A stretch of DNA of 64,000 nt from JAFDZW01 sp964404255 (GCA_964404255.1 CAYOJJ010000011.1:57044-121043), one strand, 5' to 3'. Shown: positions 1-10,307, counted from the first letter of the stretch. Made by a program: numbers and translations. Notes: generated by a model from the sequence alone, not told the origin.

Positions 1-23
1 GCGGATCAGATCGCTCCAATTAC

Positions 24-1373
24 TCATCGCTGTACGAGGCTATCGAATAATGCAGCAAGTCTTCTCGTTTCTTCGCGCCGCTCATATTGGGTAATGAGGG
101 CAGTGTTCATCGAAGAAGAAAGGCTTTCTCCGGCCGACCAACGGTCGTAAAAATTTCGGAATGCGGCAGCCTGCCCTTCGATGTCGCTATTTGCTATGGT
201 CGTGCCGCCACTTGTTTCTTTGAGCAACCTGCCGATCGCTCCTTCCGGCGGAGCAATTGCAAGCATTGGCCGCATCGAGCCAAGATACTCATAGACTTTA
301 CCGGGGACGATCTCGGCAACACTCGGTGTATCGTCAACGATAAGCAGGAGCGCATCGCTATCGCTGACAAGTTCTACCGCTTTTGAGTGAGCGACATAAT
401 CGTATTTTTCGATCATCGACGCTATAGCCGGGTCTTCCATCATCTCGTGGACTTCCGGACCGAAGCGGCCTACAAAGCGTAACGTTATTTTCTTCGGATC
501 GATCTGCCCGCGATCGAGTAACAGCTTCAGCGCTGCAAAGAGGCTCGAAGGATTGCGAGGCCCATAGAGCGAACCGCTATACGTCAATACGAACTTCTCG
601 CCGATCTTCCGATAGGCGCGTTTAGTAATATCATGTTCAGGGAAATCGGCGCTATCAAAACCGTTCGGTACGAGATAAAATTTATTACGATCAAGCTCCG
701 GGTATTTACCGAGCGCATCGGCAATGATACCCTCCCAGGCTACATCGATACGCGTAGCATCGGTAAAGACTTTATGCTCGAGGCGTTCATCGATCATTCG
801 CGGCAAGAACCAGCGATCCGGAGTCGAGCTTTCAAAACCCGACCAGGGATCGCGAAACCCTGCAACAAACGGAATGCCGGTCTTCTTTGCGAGCTTCCTG
901 CCGATAAGCGATACGGTATAGGGCGGCGAGGAAGTATAAATCATCCGGACAGGATATTCGGAGGCGATCTTCATACCCTCTTTCACTGCCGAGTTCAGCC
1001 AGCCAATACGGGCATCGGGAATAAAGAATGTGGAGCGAACGAACGAAGCCAGTTTCTTTTTTAGTGAGCCTTTACCAGAGGATCGTTGATTGACTGCCAC
1101 ATCGAGCGCCGCATTTTTATCGAGACCGACAAATTTTTTATAGAGGTTATGAGGCTCGAAGATCGGCGAGCGACGGACGATAAGATCCTTCGGTAATTCT
1201 TTTTCGAGTGAAGCGTCGAGTGCCTGATATTGAGGGTTAAGCGGCGCGAGAACGATCGGTGTCCAGCCGAACTCCTCGAGATAGCGCACAAATTTCGTTA
1301 CCCGCTGAACCCCCGGGCCTCCGGCCGGCGGGAAATAATAGGATATAAAAAGAACGTACTGTTTCTCGCTCAC
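24..1373 (-). CDS. GT4-type glycosyltransferase
   Basis: Cytoplasmic glycosyltransferase of the GT-B fold, expected to move a sugar from a nucleotide donor onto a glycan or lipid acceptor. The N-terminus (residues 8-25) has the SYYFPPAGGPGVQR stretch typical of GT4 enzymes that begin with a glycine-rich acceptor loop. The C-terminal half has YSGSLYGPRNPSS and a VPGKVYEYLGS segment at the usual donor-sugar glutamate. The length of 449 residues is normal. It starts with GTG directly before the first beta strand; no better in-frame start fits. It is the last gene of the 9641-to-24 operon, 29 bases after the broken GH172 paralogue, which suggests a role in the same surface glycan. The substrate cannot be read from sequence. 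Confidence 0.85.
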   Translation of the reverse strand: MSEKQYVLFISYYFPPAGGPGVQRVTKFVRYLEEFGWTPIVLAPLNPQYQALDASLEKELPKDLIVRRSPIFEPHNLYKKFVGLDKNAALDVAVNQRSSGKGSLKKKLASFVRSTFFIPDARIGWLNSAVKEGMKIASEYPVRMIYTSSPPYTVSLIGRKLAKKTGIPFVAGFRDPWSGFESSTPDRWFLPRMIDERLEHKVFTDATRIDVAWEGIIADALGKYPELDRNKFYLVPNGFDSADFPEHDITKRAYRKIGEKFVLTYSGSLYGPRNPSSLFAALKLLLDRGQIDPKKITLRFVGRFGPEVHEMMEDPAIASMIEKYDYVAHSKAVELVSDSDALLLIVDDTPSVAEIVPGKVYEYLGSMRPMLAIAPPEGAIGRLLKETSGGTTIANSDIEGQAAAFRNFYDRWSAGESLSSSMNTALITQYERREETRRLAALFDSLVQR

Positions 1374-1402
1374 AACGTGATGTATAACTTACCTTCAAAC
1401 GG

Positions 1403-4165
1403 TCAGTTGGTAACGACAAAGGAGGTAGATATGTGTCTGGAAAGATGATCGGAAGAAATATCTGCCGTAAGATAATATGCTCCGGTGGCAAGGGAATGAA
1501 TATCGATTGCTACTCGCGAAGCAAATACCTCCGAGTAGGTTTGTTTGATAATAACCGCCCCCTTCGCATCATAGATCGTCAGGAAGATCGTCTGCGGTGG
1601 TTCAGGCAATGAGGAAAGATCGAGCGTGAGCATCTGCGAAGTTGCGGGATTGGGATAGACCGCGACCATCGTTCGGGCTTCTCTCTGCGGTACTTCTCCC
1701 TGCCCATTAGGATTAGAAATTATAGTTGTATCTTTCTTCCAGATCCCATCCGGAAGTGGCATACATAATAGTAACCGGGGTGAGTTTGAGCAGATCGGCA
1801 CCGAGCAAATATCCTTTCGAAAGGGTATCTTTTCCGCTGCAATAAAATGACATTTGGTGAATGCCGGAATCGAGAAATACCGTACCAAGGCGTATCGTAT
1901 CTGAGGGATGAGGGTCCTGCCAGGAAATACTATGGATATAGTATCCTCTAAAATTGAATACTTTCTTACCATCAAGCGATACCGCATAATTACCATAGGA
2001 TTGTCCTTTGGTAAGATGGAGTTCTGTTTTGAATGTATCGGCAACCGGAAGCCGGAACGTAAAAGTAACTTTGTGCAAAGGAGTGACGGGGTCATAAGCG
2101 GCAAAGGTCTGCTTGCTCCAGGTGGTGTACCAGTATTCACTCATATTTTTCCAACGAACCGATCCGCTATCGGTCTTGGCTTCGGCTACCATATCCTCAA
2201 ATTCCAGATCGAGTGTGCGGCTAATATACACTAAGTCCGATGCCACTGCCTTGCTGCCACTATCGCCGATAGCCACCAGATGATATATCCCTCTATCGCT
2301 GATATTCGGTATCGTGGCAAAGCCGGTAAAATGGTAATCGCCGGCAACATAAAAAGCGTTGGAATCTGAAACGCGGATGCTATCGAGATACAGCGTAACG
2401 TGCTCACCAATCTTAAAGGCAGAACCTTCGACCTGAAGCAACTCTTTATAGTGCAGTACCACCGGTTTAAAATCCGAAACCAGTGTTACTGCCGGTGATA
2501 CCAGAAGATACGTCGGCTCCTGCTTTTTAACCGCATTCACCCAAAGATACCGCACTCCCGCTTTCCAGGTCGCGGGTACTGTTAAGCGTACCGAAAATTT
2601 CCTTTATTATTTGCTGAAGTAGTAAAGAGGACTTCTGTAGAATCGAACGTTACTGTAATAGGTGTACCGGGAATATATCCCGATCCGCTGACGATCCATT
2701 CTTCGCCGGCGCGGATGGTATCACGGGAAGTCCAGAATGGAAGGGTTTCTTTATAATAGTAGGCTGTCGTGCGGTAATGCTCATAGTTATCCGAGCGCAT
2801 CCCGTGCTGAAGTTCGAAATCGAACGAGTGTTTGAAGTCGATCGCATCGAGAATATGAAACCGATAGAAGGCTTCGAAGAATTTAGTATGCCCGGCAAAA
2901 GGCGCACTGAATACTTTCCCGTTAAACCACCAGCCGCTATTATAGTAATCTTCCCCACCCGTATATCGGATAAAATACTGCGGCAGTGAATCGATGTTCT
3001 GAACAGGGTCCCCTTCAAGCGAAACCCCGCTATGATCGTTCGGAATATAATGGAATAAGCCGAAGTACCGCCCGCGTCCTTTTACATGCAGGACGTGGTG
3101 ATCGACTGCAAACTTCGTCGTATCGATCTCGCTGAAAGCAGTATAGAGGTACCCATATTCGGTGCGGTCTATTTTTTCCCATTGATATCTGGTTTCCATT
3201 TTAATTGGAATAGTATCGGACGATCTATTCTCCAATACGATTGTAGCATGGTGACTAAAAGGCATTGGGAGATAACTCGTGAATCCGTTAGTATTATCCC
3301 ATTGCAGACCAAGCGTCCGGATCGGCACCGAAGCGGGAGCAGTACAGAAGAAATCACCGATCGGGACGTTAATAGCCGCCGCAGGATTGTTATCCCAATA
3401 GACAGTAAGCCATAGTGAATCGAGTGTGGTCATAGTATAACGATCGAGCTGTATCCGCAGGCAATGGATCATTGCAGAACCCGTCAGATCGAAAACAGTA
3501 TCGCGATTTCCCGGCAGGAGGCTATCGGCAAAGGGGACGGTAAGGGCACTTGCCGAGTCGTGCCAGGGATCAGTTGCAGATCGTAACCGCGCTTCGGCCT
3601 GAAGCTGCTTCGAATACCAGGGATTGATCGGCATAATAGAAAGAGGAGGTAATCCTGCAGCCGTCTCATAAGGCCGCCAGCCGATCGCATAATAAAAATT
3701 ATCGTTCGGGGCCGAGATCGTTATCTTAAAGCCGGTATGATATGGTAGTTGAATATCTGCTACCACCGCACCGGGATAGAAAGTATCGATCGGGGTACGG
3801 ATAATGCCGTTCGGAATAATAAAGAGAGAATCATACTTACCCGATAGCGCTAACTTTCCATCGATATAGATCTTTAATACGGTAAGAGAATCGGAGCTTC
3901 CGAATGTCATCCAAAGATGGCTGATCACCCCGGCGCCGCTATCCTGCGCAAGTATCTCGGCATTATCGATAGGGTCTTTTATTCCTTTAAAGCCATGACC
4001 GTTTACATATCGCTGCCGCCCGGTATCGGCATTATTTAAATAGGCTAACGCCCTCGGATCGTTGATACGCGAATAGAGATCGATCTGTGCCCGACTCCAT
4101 TGTGGTGCCAGTAGCAAAAATACCAACAGATACCAATATCCCGTGCGTCGCTTCACAACGATCAA
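1403..4165 (-). pseudogene. Second GH172/DUF2961 secreted protein, broken by two frameshifts
   Basis: Paralogue of the intact gene upstream (4162-6882), now spread over three reading frames. Piece 1 (4165-2582) has a signal peptide and the DUF2961 domain, with VPIGDFF, EGDP and GGEDYY. It runs out of frame in the short A-run at 2594-2597: adding one base there restores a reading into VPATWKAG, which aligns with VPSQWPSG of the intact copy. Piece 2 continues to 1713. Piece 3 is entered near the GGG at about 1745-1755, where removing one base gives WIWKKD, matching WWKD in the paralogue. It ends with a T9SS sorting domain (VYPNPATSQ to SFVVTN) at 1403. The start is a TTG at 4165, whose TTGA overlaps the upstream stop; a GTG at 4156 is also possible. 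Both lesions lie in homopolymers, so sequencing or assembly error is a real alternative to gene decay. Confidence 0.8.
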
Positions 4166-6882
4166 TTATGATTTCCGATAACGATCAACGGCTCGGTAAA
4201 CACCTGTTCGCCGGTATTTGTCGCCGCCGTTACAACCAGTACATACCGACCGGCCGCTATAGCGGAAAGATCGAGCTGCTGGGGGACAAATTCTCTTGAA
4301 AGATCGAATGGCTTTTTTAGTACGACGCGCCCAGCGCCATCGATAAGAGTAATACTGGCTCCATACCAGAATGAAGTAATGGCATTAAAGTTACACTGGA
4401 ATGCGCACAGACCGTTCGATACCGGATTCGGCATGATAAGAATATGCATACCGCTAAGCACTTGCCTGGCCGAGTCCTTCCACCATTGCTCGGAAAACGG
4501 CTGTGTCGAAGCTGGCGTACACAGCAATACATCGGGCGCCAGATCATACCCTTTGGAACGAGGATCCTTGCCGATACCCCGAAAGCTCACCGTATGCTCT
4601 CCTTTTTCAAGTAGTATCGTACCAAGCGCTATTTCTCCCGATGAAAGCGGATCGTTGTAAGGCTCTTCGGGAATATAACCGAAGTACCGATGTTCCGGAC
4701 CATCATCGATCCGATACGCATAATCCCCACAGGCAGAGCCCTTGGTCATAAAAAGCCGAACAGAAAAGGTATCGCTCAGAGGCACTCTAAAAGTAAAGCG
4801 TACTTCACTATCCGGCGACTTCGGACGAAATAGTGCTGCCGCCTGCATACTCCACTTGCTCCAGTATTCCCCGCCGTAACTATGCCAACTACAGCTATCT
4901 TCTGCGCGCGATAGCTTCACCGGCAGGTCTTCGAATTCATAGCGCAAAGTGTGAGTGGCGATCAGTGGTTCATCAGCAAAGGCGACGGAGCCTTTTGAAC
5001 CTTTCACCGAGATACGATGAATAACCGAATCGTTGAGATACGGCATCACTGCCGAAGCCGTGAACCGATAGGCAGAGTCAACAATGGCCGTTGTTGTCGT
5101 CGGAAGAAAAATATCATCCACATATACGGCAATATGCTCTCCCGCAATACATGCGGCGCCCTGTATGCTAATGGTATCGAGATACCGTAGAACGACCGGC
5201 AACGTATCGTGAACGATCGAGCACACCGGATGGCTCAATACCGTAATTGGTGTAGGAAATTTATCACCGCCAGCCTGCAGCCAATACCTGCCAGAAGGCC
5301 ACTGCGACGGAACGATCACCGTCGTTGCAAAGGCACCGGTGCTATCGGCGGTGGCTATCCCTGCCTGTCCCGCTCCACTGAGGGTAAGCTCTATCCGCTC
5401 ATTTGGCTGATAGCCGTTGCCGGCAATACTCCATTCTTCTGCGGCGGTGATAGTGTCGCGAAGCGCCCAGTACCGTGGCGTGGGTTTATAATAGTAAGCG
5501 ACGGTTTGATACCGCTCTTTTACATCGTCGTTATATCCATGCTGAAAATCAAAATCGAACGAAGAACGGAAATCCACGGCATCGAGAATATGCAATCGGT
5601 AGAAGGCACTGTATTGATGAATATGTCCGCAGAACGGAGCGCTGAATAGTTTTCCGGTGAAGTACCACGCTCCGTCGAAGTAATCTTCCGTACCGGTGTA
5701 ACGGAAAGAACGGGTAAGATCGGAATCAACAAGGACGATAGGATCGCCTTCGAGCGCGAAGATACTTTTGGTCGCCGGAATACGAAGGTTCATTCCTACA
5801 AATCTGCCGCGCCCGAAGGTATGCAGTACATGATGATGCACTCCGAAATGCGTCGGGTTTATTTCGTTGAACGTTGCATAAAAATATCCCATCCGGTTCC
5901 GATCGACCGGTTCATCATGATAAGCAATCGTACTTCTAAGACCGATAGTACTCGCAGACCTATTCTCTAATACTATCCTCGCATGACCCGCAAAAGGCAT
6001 CGGGAACAGACAGCAAAACCCAGCGAGGCTATCCCACTGAATATATAATGACCTCACAGCGATCGAGGGAGCCGGGGCACAGAAAAAATTCGATAACGGA
6101 GCACACACTGCTGCTTTTGGGCAATTATCCCAATAGATAGAAAGCCATAAGGAATCGAGCAGCAAACTATCGTAGCGATCTAATTGTAATGATATGTCCC
6201 GAATGATCGAAGGTCCTTTGGCATCGAAGAGCAATGAGGTTGTATGTGCCTGTATCTGATCGCTGGCTTCTGTCTTCTTGCTGCTATCGCTCCATAGCGA
6301 TGCTCTCGAGTAGAATCGCTGCTCCGCTTTTCGCTGGTCGGCGCTTATTTTTGAAAGATCAAATTTTGGCAACAGCGAAATATCGCTAAACGGTCTCCAG
6401 GATACGGCATAATAGATATTCCATAGCGGCCCCATATAGGTGATCTTGAAGGAACGATGGAACGGAATCTGCACATCGGATTCTACTGCAAAGGTTGGGT
6501 AGGTACTATCGAAGGGTGCGCGCAGAAAGCCATGGTTCTGCCCTATGACGGAATCATAGCGTCCGAAAAGAATTAAGGAATCGTCGATATATATTTTCAA
6601 CAGGCTATGGGCAAAATCATCGGGGCAGGTCATCCAGAAGTGCGTGATAACACCCGCGCCGCTATCCGATGCCAGTAAGAAGTAATTATCGGTGGGGTCA
6701 CGCTCTTCTGGCAGGCCATGATGATTTACGTAGCGCATGATCCCGGAGTCTATGTTATCGAAGGTAAATAGCGCGTAAGGATCGTTCATCTTCGAATACA
6801 GATCGATCTGTCCGTATCCGGCGGAAGGCAAATATAGAAGCAGGGCTGTTAAAAAGAAGAGGACCGTTGTCTGGGGTTTCAT
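4162..6882 (-). CDS. Secreted GH172/DUF2961 glycoside-hydrolase-like protein with T9SS sorting domain
   Basis: Secreted protein of 906 residues. Residues 1-24 are a signal peptide ending AGYGQ. Residues about 35-470 are a DUF2961 domain, now called family GH172 (known members act on difructose and arabinofuranose linkages). Visible hallmarks are SGAGVITHFWM, the NFF motif near 266, GRGRFVG near 357, E378 in LEGDP and E399 in GTEDYF. The two glutamates are 21 residues apart, as I recall for the catalytic pair of characterised GH172 enzymes. Residues about 480-800 look like beta-sandwich modules; the last 90 residues (from MPNPVSNG) are a T9SS sorting domain. The gene lies 16 bases after the methyltransferase and overlaps the start of its broken paralogue, so it probably trims or remodels a surface glycan. 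The substrate is unknown. Confidence 0.85.
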   Translation of the reverse strand: MKPQTTVLFFLTALLLYLPSAGYGQIDLYSKMNDPYALFTFDNIDSGIMRYVNHHGLPEERDPTDNYFLLASDSGAGVITHFWMTCPDDFAHSLLKIYIDDSLILFGRYDSVIGQNHGFLRAPFDSTYPTFAVESDVQIPFHRSFKITYMGPLWNIYYAVSWRPFSDISLLPKFDLSKISADQRKAEQRFYSRASLWSDSSKKTEASDQIQAHTTSLLFDAKGPSIIRDISLQLDRYDSLLLDSLWLSIYWDNCPKAAVCAPLSNFFCAPAPSIAVRSLYIQWDSLAGFCCLFPMPFAGHARIVLENRSASTIGLRSTIAYHDEPVDRNRMGYFYATFNEINPTHFGVHHHVLHTFGRGRFVGMNLRIPATKSIFALEGDPIVLVDSDLTRSFRYTGTEDYFDGAWYFTGKLFSAPFCGHIHQYSAFYRLHILDAVDFRSSFDFDFQHGYNDDVKERYQTVAYYYKPTPRYWALRDTITAAEEWSIAGNGYQPNERIELTLSGAGQAGIATADSTGAFATTVIVPSQWPSGRYWLQAGGDKFPTPITVLSHPVCSIVHDTLPVVLRYLDTISIQGAACIAGEHIAVYVDDIFLPTTTTAIVDSAYRFTASAVMPYLNDSVIHRISVKGSKGSVAFADEPLIATHTLRYEFEDLPVKLSRAEDSCSWHSYGGEYWSKWSMQAAALFRPKSPDSEVRFTFRVPLSDTFSVRLFMTKGSACGDYAYRIDDGPEHRYFGYIPEEPYNDPLSSGEIALGTILLEKGEHTVSFRGIGKDPRSKGYDLAPDVLLCTPASTQPFSEQWWKDSARQVLSGMHILIMPNPVSNGLCAFQCNFNAITSFWYGASITLIDGAGRVVLKKPFDLSREFVPQQLDLSAIAAGRYVLVVTAATNTGEQVFTEPLIVIGNHN

Positions 6883-6898
6883 AGTGACGGTTACATTC

Positions 6899-7735
6899 TC
6901 ACTTCGGCTTTCGTAATAAGTATGATGCTTCGAGTGCTGCCAGTTCTCTCACACCCGGAATGCCTTTTAAGAAATTGGCCTTGATCGGCGGCAATCCGAA
7001 TTTCATTTTGAAAACAGGACGGATAAAATAGAGTTCTTCGCGAACAAGCTCTAAGCGGGCATTTTTTATTGCCCTGCGCATTTTATCGATTGTCAGACGA
7101 ATAGTACGAAGCCGCGATACTTCTTCAACATCGATCTGCAAGCGCGCATTCTTATAAGCCTGATTAAAGATAGCATCGGGCAGGCCCTGGATAAACGGCA
7201 GCTTGCCCATCGTATTATCGAGCAAATGCTGGTGCGCTCCGTAAGGCGAATAATAGGGCGGAAAAACAATAAAGAGCCAGCCACCGGGCTTAACAAATTC
7301 CATGACGTTACGCAGCGAGACTTCCGTATCGTCCAAATGCTCGATCACATCGCGAAGCGTTACAAAATCGAAATGCTCTTTCCACTTTGCCGGAGGCGGG
7401 TCGGCTGTAATATTATGGATGGCAAACTCTCCACTGAGCCCAAGGGCTTCAAATGCTTTACGGGAAGATTCAAGTGCCGATTCACGAATGTCTATCCCGA
7501 CGATCTCCTTGCATCCCTCATTTGCCAATGCGCCAAGCACACCCCCTTCGCCGCAACCGATCTCGCAGATAGCGGCACCCTTCAACACTACCCCATTTGC
7601 TTTCAAATACGGGGCAATATATTCCCTGCCAAGACCGTATTGATAGCCGAAATAGTAGCGTTCGTAGGGGTTCATATCGGCGCGCCCTTCAAGCGGCCGC
7701 AACTGTTCTATGGTTTGGGGTGCAAGCTTTGACAT
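6899..7735 (-). CDS. Class I SAM-dependent methyltransferase
   Basis: Cytoplasmic methyltransferase of about 278 residues. The SAM-binding glycine loop is ICEIGCGEGG, followed by an acidic residue at the end of strand 2 (IVGIDI) and a FVTLRDVIEHLDD motif IV/post-motif segment, the pattern of methyltransferase type 11/23 domains. I chose the ATG at 7735 (MSKLAPQ), 7 bases after the stop of the preceding glycosyltransferase; the open frame extends 14 codons further but would overlap that gene. No clear Shine-Dalgarno is present, common in Bacteroidota. The position between two glycosyltransferases suggests that it methylates a glycan or a glycan precursor, but the acceptor is not evident. Confidence 0.85.
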   Translation of the reverse strand: MSKLAPQTIEQLRPLEGRADMNPYERYYFGYQYGLGREYIAPYLKANGVVLKGAAICEIGCGEGGVLGALANEGCKEIVGIDIRESALESSRKAFEALGLSGEFAIHNITADPPPAKWKEHFDFVTLRDVIEHLDDTEVSLRNVMEFVKPGGWLFIVFPPYYSPYGAHQHLLDNTMGKLPFIQGLPDAIFNQAYKNARLQIDVEEVSRLRTIRLTIDKMRRAIKNARLELVREELYFIRPVFKMKFGLPPIKANFLKGIPGVRELAALEASYLLRKPK

Positions 7736-7742
7736 AGAGGGA

Positions 7743-8891
7743 TTAGGAACGCACAAGCCGCTCGATTCCTTCCACAAATGTCTTCCAGCTATATTTCTTC
7801 TTTTCAGCCTTTACTCCCTCGCGGAGCGCGGCTTCGAGGTCTTTATCGAAATAGCGTTCGATGGCTGTAGCTACACTTGCGGGGGTTGCTTCCGGGGCAA
7901 TAAGACCGCTCACATCATTGACGACGATCTCAGGCAATCCGCCAACGTTCGTAGCAATAACGGGCAAATTATAATGGTAAGAAATCTGCACAACTCCGGA
8001 TTGGGTAGCACTTCTATAGGGCAGGAGCGAAGCGTTGGCAGCACTAAAGAAGATCGGAACATCGTCGTTAGAGATATAGCGATCGCAGAACATGACATTC
8101 TTATCGAGCACCCCGAGGTCTTTTGCCAACTGCTTGTAATCCGCTTCCCCACTATAGGCTTCGCCTGCTACGATGAGTAAAATTTCCGGCCGCTTCTTTG
8201 CTACTTCCGCTATTGCTTGTATAGCAATATCGATCCCTTTATACTTGCGAATAAAACCGAAGTATAATAATACATCGGCGGTATCCGGTATCTGAAGTTT
8301 TTCGCGGGCTTCTGCCTGGGAAATAGCCGGTGGAAAGGATTCGAAGACTGGATGCTCCAGCCGCATATACTTTGCATCGGGCTTCACCTGCTTTAAATCT
8401 TTTTCTACCGCCGTCGATTGCACGATAAACGTATCGACCGATTTAAACGCGTACGAAATAAGCTGCATATCGCCCGGCCGCTTTTCATGTGGTATCACGT
8501 TATCGGCGATATAAACGATCTTCGTCTGCTTCCCTTTTTTGCGAAGGAGTTTTTTTACTCGGCGGGCAATAACACCATAAGCGGGCGCAAAAAACGGTAG
8601 CCAGAATTTGAAGATAACAGCATCAGGCTCAAAATCTGCCGCCAGCTTTGCCGTGTGGTACCAGGTGAATGGGTTAATAGAATCGATGACAAGCTCAGAC
8701 TCAACCTGCACCCCGGGCTCTCCCTCTTCCTGCTGCGATTTTCCGGGGAATAATATCTTCGGGTATTGACGGCTGAAGGTGAGGATCTTTACTTCATGTC
8801 CATTTTCGAGAAGCGACTTATAGAGCAAGCCTACGTACTGCGCGATTCCTCCGCGAAGTGGGTAGGCCGTCCCTATAATGACGAATCGCAT
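7743..8891 (-). CDS. GT4-type glycosyltransferase
   Basis: A GT-B glycosyltransferase of 382 residues. The N-terminal domain opens with GTAYPLRGGIAQYVGLLYK, the acceptor-binding glycine loop. The C-terminal Rossmann domain has LLYFGFIRKYKGIDIAIQAI and the donor-site segment PYRSATQSGVVQISYHYNLPVIATNVGGLPE with its downstream EVV glutamate, all typical of GT4 enzymes of polysaccharide biosynthesis. It starts 3 bases after the comB-like stop and ends just before the methyltransferase, so it is translationally packed within the operon. Lipopolysaccharide, capsule or exopolysaccharide assembly are all possible; nothing here identifies the sugar. Confidence 0.87.
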   Translation of the reverse strand: MRFVIIGTAYPLRGGIAQYVGLLYKSLLENGHEVKILTFSRQYPKILFPGKSQQEEGEPGVQVESELVIDSINPFTWYHTAKLAADFEPDAVIFKFWLPFFAPAYGVIARRVKKLLRKKGKQTKIVYIADNVIPHEKRPGDMQLISYAFKSVDTFIVQSTAVEKDLKQVKPDAKYMRLEHPVFESFPPAISQAEAREKLQIPDTADVLLYFGFIRKYKGIDIAIQAIAEVAKKRPEILLIVAGEAYSGEADYKQLAKDLGVLDKNVMFCDRYISNDDVPIFFSAANASLLPYRSATQSGVVQISYHYNLPVIATNVGGLPEIVVNDVSGLIAPEATPASVATAIERYFDKDLEAALREGVKAEKKKYSWKTFVEGIERLVRS

Positions 8892-8894
8892 AGA

Positions 8895-9641
8895 TTAATC
8901 AAAAACTATCTTCCGTTTAATGACGGTTTGTTCAAGCACCGGGACGAGCGGCACCGAATCGAGCTGGCTTGCGGTAACGATATCATCGGCAAAACCGATA
9001 GAGGTCAGGTATTGACCATGATCGCTCTGCTGAAGCGTCTGCAGGATATTCGAGCCGTATTCATTGGCTATGGAAATTACCGTGCGGGCGCTATCGGTAA
9101 GCTGAAGCTCTTTGGTTCTCGAAAGCGAGGCAAGCAGCATTCCCGCACAGGTCGCATCTTCAAGAGAAAAATCATTTTCACGGCCGCTGCAGATCATAAT
9201 AAGACCCGTCTCTTCGAGATCGGCCTGTTCTTCAAGTAAGCGAGTTGTAGCTGAAAGATTTACAAAACTTGAGACATAGCAATGGCGCGCGTATTTCGAT
9301 TTAGTGAGCGCCACTGCTCCGTTGGTGGTAGTAAGGATAAGCGATTTTCCTTCGACTACTTCCGGAGTATATTCAGCCGGGGAGTTACCAAGTTTAAAGC
9401 CTTCGATCCGTTTACCACCGCGTTCGCCGCAGAGCATCGTTGCCGTGCTAAAGAGATTGCCAACGATCTTCATTGCCTGATCGACCGAAGCGACCGGGAT
9501 CACTTCGCGAGCACCGGAGGCCATGGCATAAGCGATCGTCGTCGATGCACGCAATACATCGATCACGACAATGGTCTTATCACGAAGTTCGAGCTCATCG
9601 AGTTGAGCGGGGCTAAAATATACTCTAACTTTAATCATCAA
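8895..9641 (-). CDS. comB: 2-phosphosulfolactate phosphatase family protein (ComB-like)
   Basis: A 248-residue member of the ComB family, Mg-dependent phosphatases known from coenzyme M synthesis in methanogens (2-phospho-3-sulfolactate to 3-sulfolactate) but widespread in bacteria that do not make coenzyme M. Visible family blocks are VIDVLRASTTIAYAMASGA near 26-45, CGERGGKRIEGFKLGNSP near 73-90, TTTNGAVAL near 104 and CSGRENDFSLEDATCAG near 150. It is the first gene of the minus-strand operon running to position 24, and no comA, comC or comDE neighbour is visible. Fold and phosphatase class are well supported; the natural substrate is not, and sulfolactate metabolism should not be assumed. 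Two adjacent ATG codons can serve as start. Confidence 0.8.
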   Translation of the reverse strand: MMIKVRVYFSPAQLDELELRDKTIVVIDVLRASTTIAYAMASGAREVIPVASVDQAMKIVGNLFSTATMLCGERGGKRIEGFKLGNSPAEYTPEVVEGKSLILTTTNGAVALTKSKYARHCYVSSFVNLSATTRLLEEQADLEETGLIMICSGRENDFSLEDATCAGMLLASLSRTKELQLTDSARTVISIANEYGSNILQTLQQSDHGQYLTSIGFADDIVTASQLDSVPLVPVLEQTVIKRKIVFD

Positions 9642-9728
9642 ATAACTTCCCGTTTCCGAGAGCGGATTACAACCCTATTTCGCTACCTCAGGTTCAGGAA
9701 GAAATCATTTCTTAATAGTTGCTACGCT

Positions 9729-9749
9729 AACATCCAAGAACCGGATGTT
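9729..9749 (+). promoter_or_regulatory. Hairpin in divergent intergenic region
   Basis: A 7-base inverted repeat, AACATCC and GGATGTT, separated by 7 bases, in the 145-base gap between the divergent comB-like and DinB-like genes. It lies 38 bases before the chosen ATG of the DinB-like gene. It could be an operator or a leader hairpin; no promoter box is convincing here. Confidence 0.25.
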
Positions 9750-9786
9750 GTTGTATTATCGCTATAATTTACTTTTTCATACGATC

Positions 9787-10287
9787 ATGACCACCAGAGA
9801 ATATTTCATTCAATTGACGAAAGAAGAGCTTCCAGCCACTCTAAATTGTATTCGCTCTGTCCCCCCGGATAACGATAGCTATGCTCCGAACCCCAAGAGC
9901 CGTTCTGCCCGCCGCATCGTTTCTCATATCATCGGCCATTCCGCCGATCTGATCGAAGGAATCGAAACCGGTGTCATTAATCATCGCAATGAACTTGAGT
10001 TTACCGATTACAACGCCGCCGCCGATATTTATGAGAAAGAGACGAACCATCTTCTTGAATTAATAGAAAAGATGGACGATAAAACCTGGGAAGAAAAACA
10101 AGCGGATTTCAATGTATTCGGCATGAAGCTCTATACGAAGAACATTCGTGATAATTGCTATCACTTACATCACGATGTACTGCATCATCGCGGCCAGCTC
10201 TCAACCTACTACCGCTCAATGGGTGTTGCTAACCCAGTAATCTACGGCGCAACCGCCGAGACGCTTGAAGCTATGATGGCAAAATAA
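9787..10287 (+). CDS. DinB-like four-helix-bundle protein
   Basis: A 166-residue protein of the DinB/YfiT-like superfamily, helical bundles that usually bind one metal ion through three histidines and often act as thiol-dependent transferases. Candidate ligands are His in RIVSHIIGHSAD near residue 45 and HHDVLHHRGQLSTYYR near 130-145, the characteristic C-terminal HxxxH-type helix. I chose the ATG at 9787 (MTTREYF) because the 14 codons before it are not conserved-looking and run into AT-rich leader. The gene is monocistronic and ends at a bidirectional terminator. The function within the superfamily cannot be assigned. Confidence 0.75.
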   Translation: MTTREYFIQLTKEELPATLNCIRSVPPDNDSYAPNPKSRSARRIVSHIIGHSADLIEGIETGVINHRNELEFTDYNAAADIYEKETNHLLELIEKMDDKTWEEKQADFNVFGMKLYTKNIRDNCYHLHHDVLHHRGQLSTYYRSMGVANPVIYGATAETLEAMMAK

Positions 10288-10307
10288 TCGTAGGTAACTG
10301 CTTAAAT

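Noticed and set aside
2582..2600. Programmed ribosomal frameshifting in the GH172 paralogue
   Set aside because: No stimulatory structure or slippery heptamer is evident, and a second shift of the opposite sense lies downstream. Decay or sequence error is simpler.
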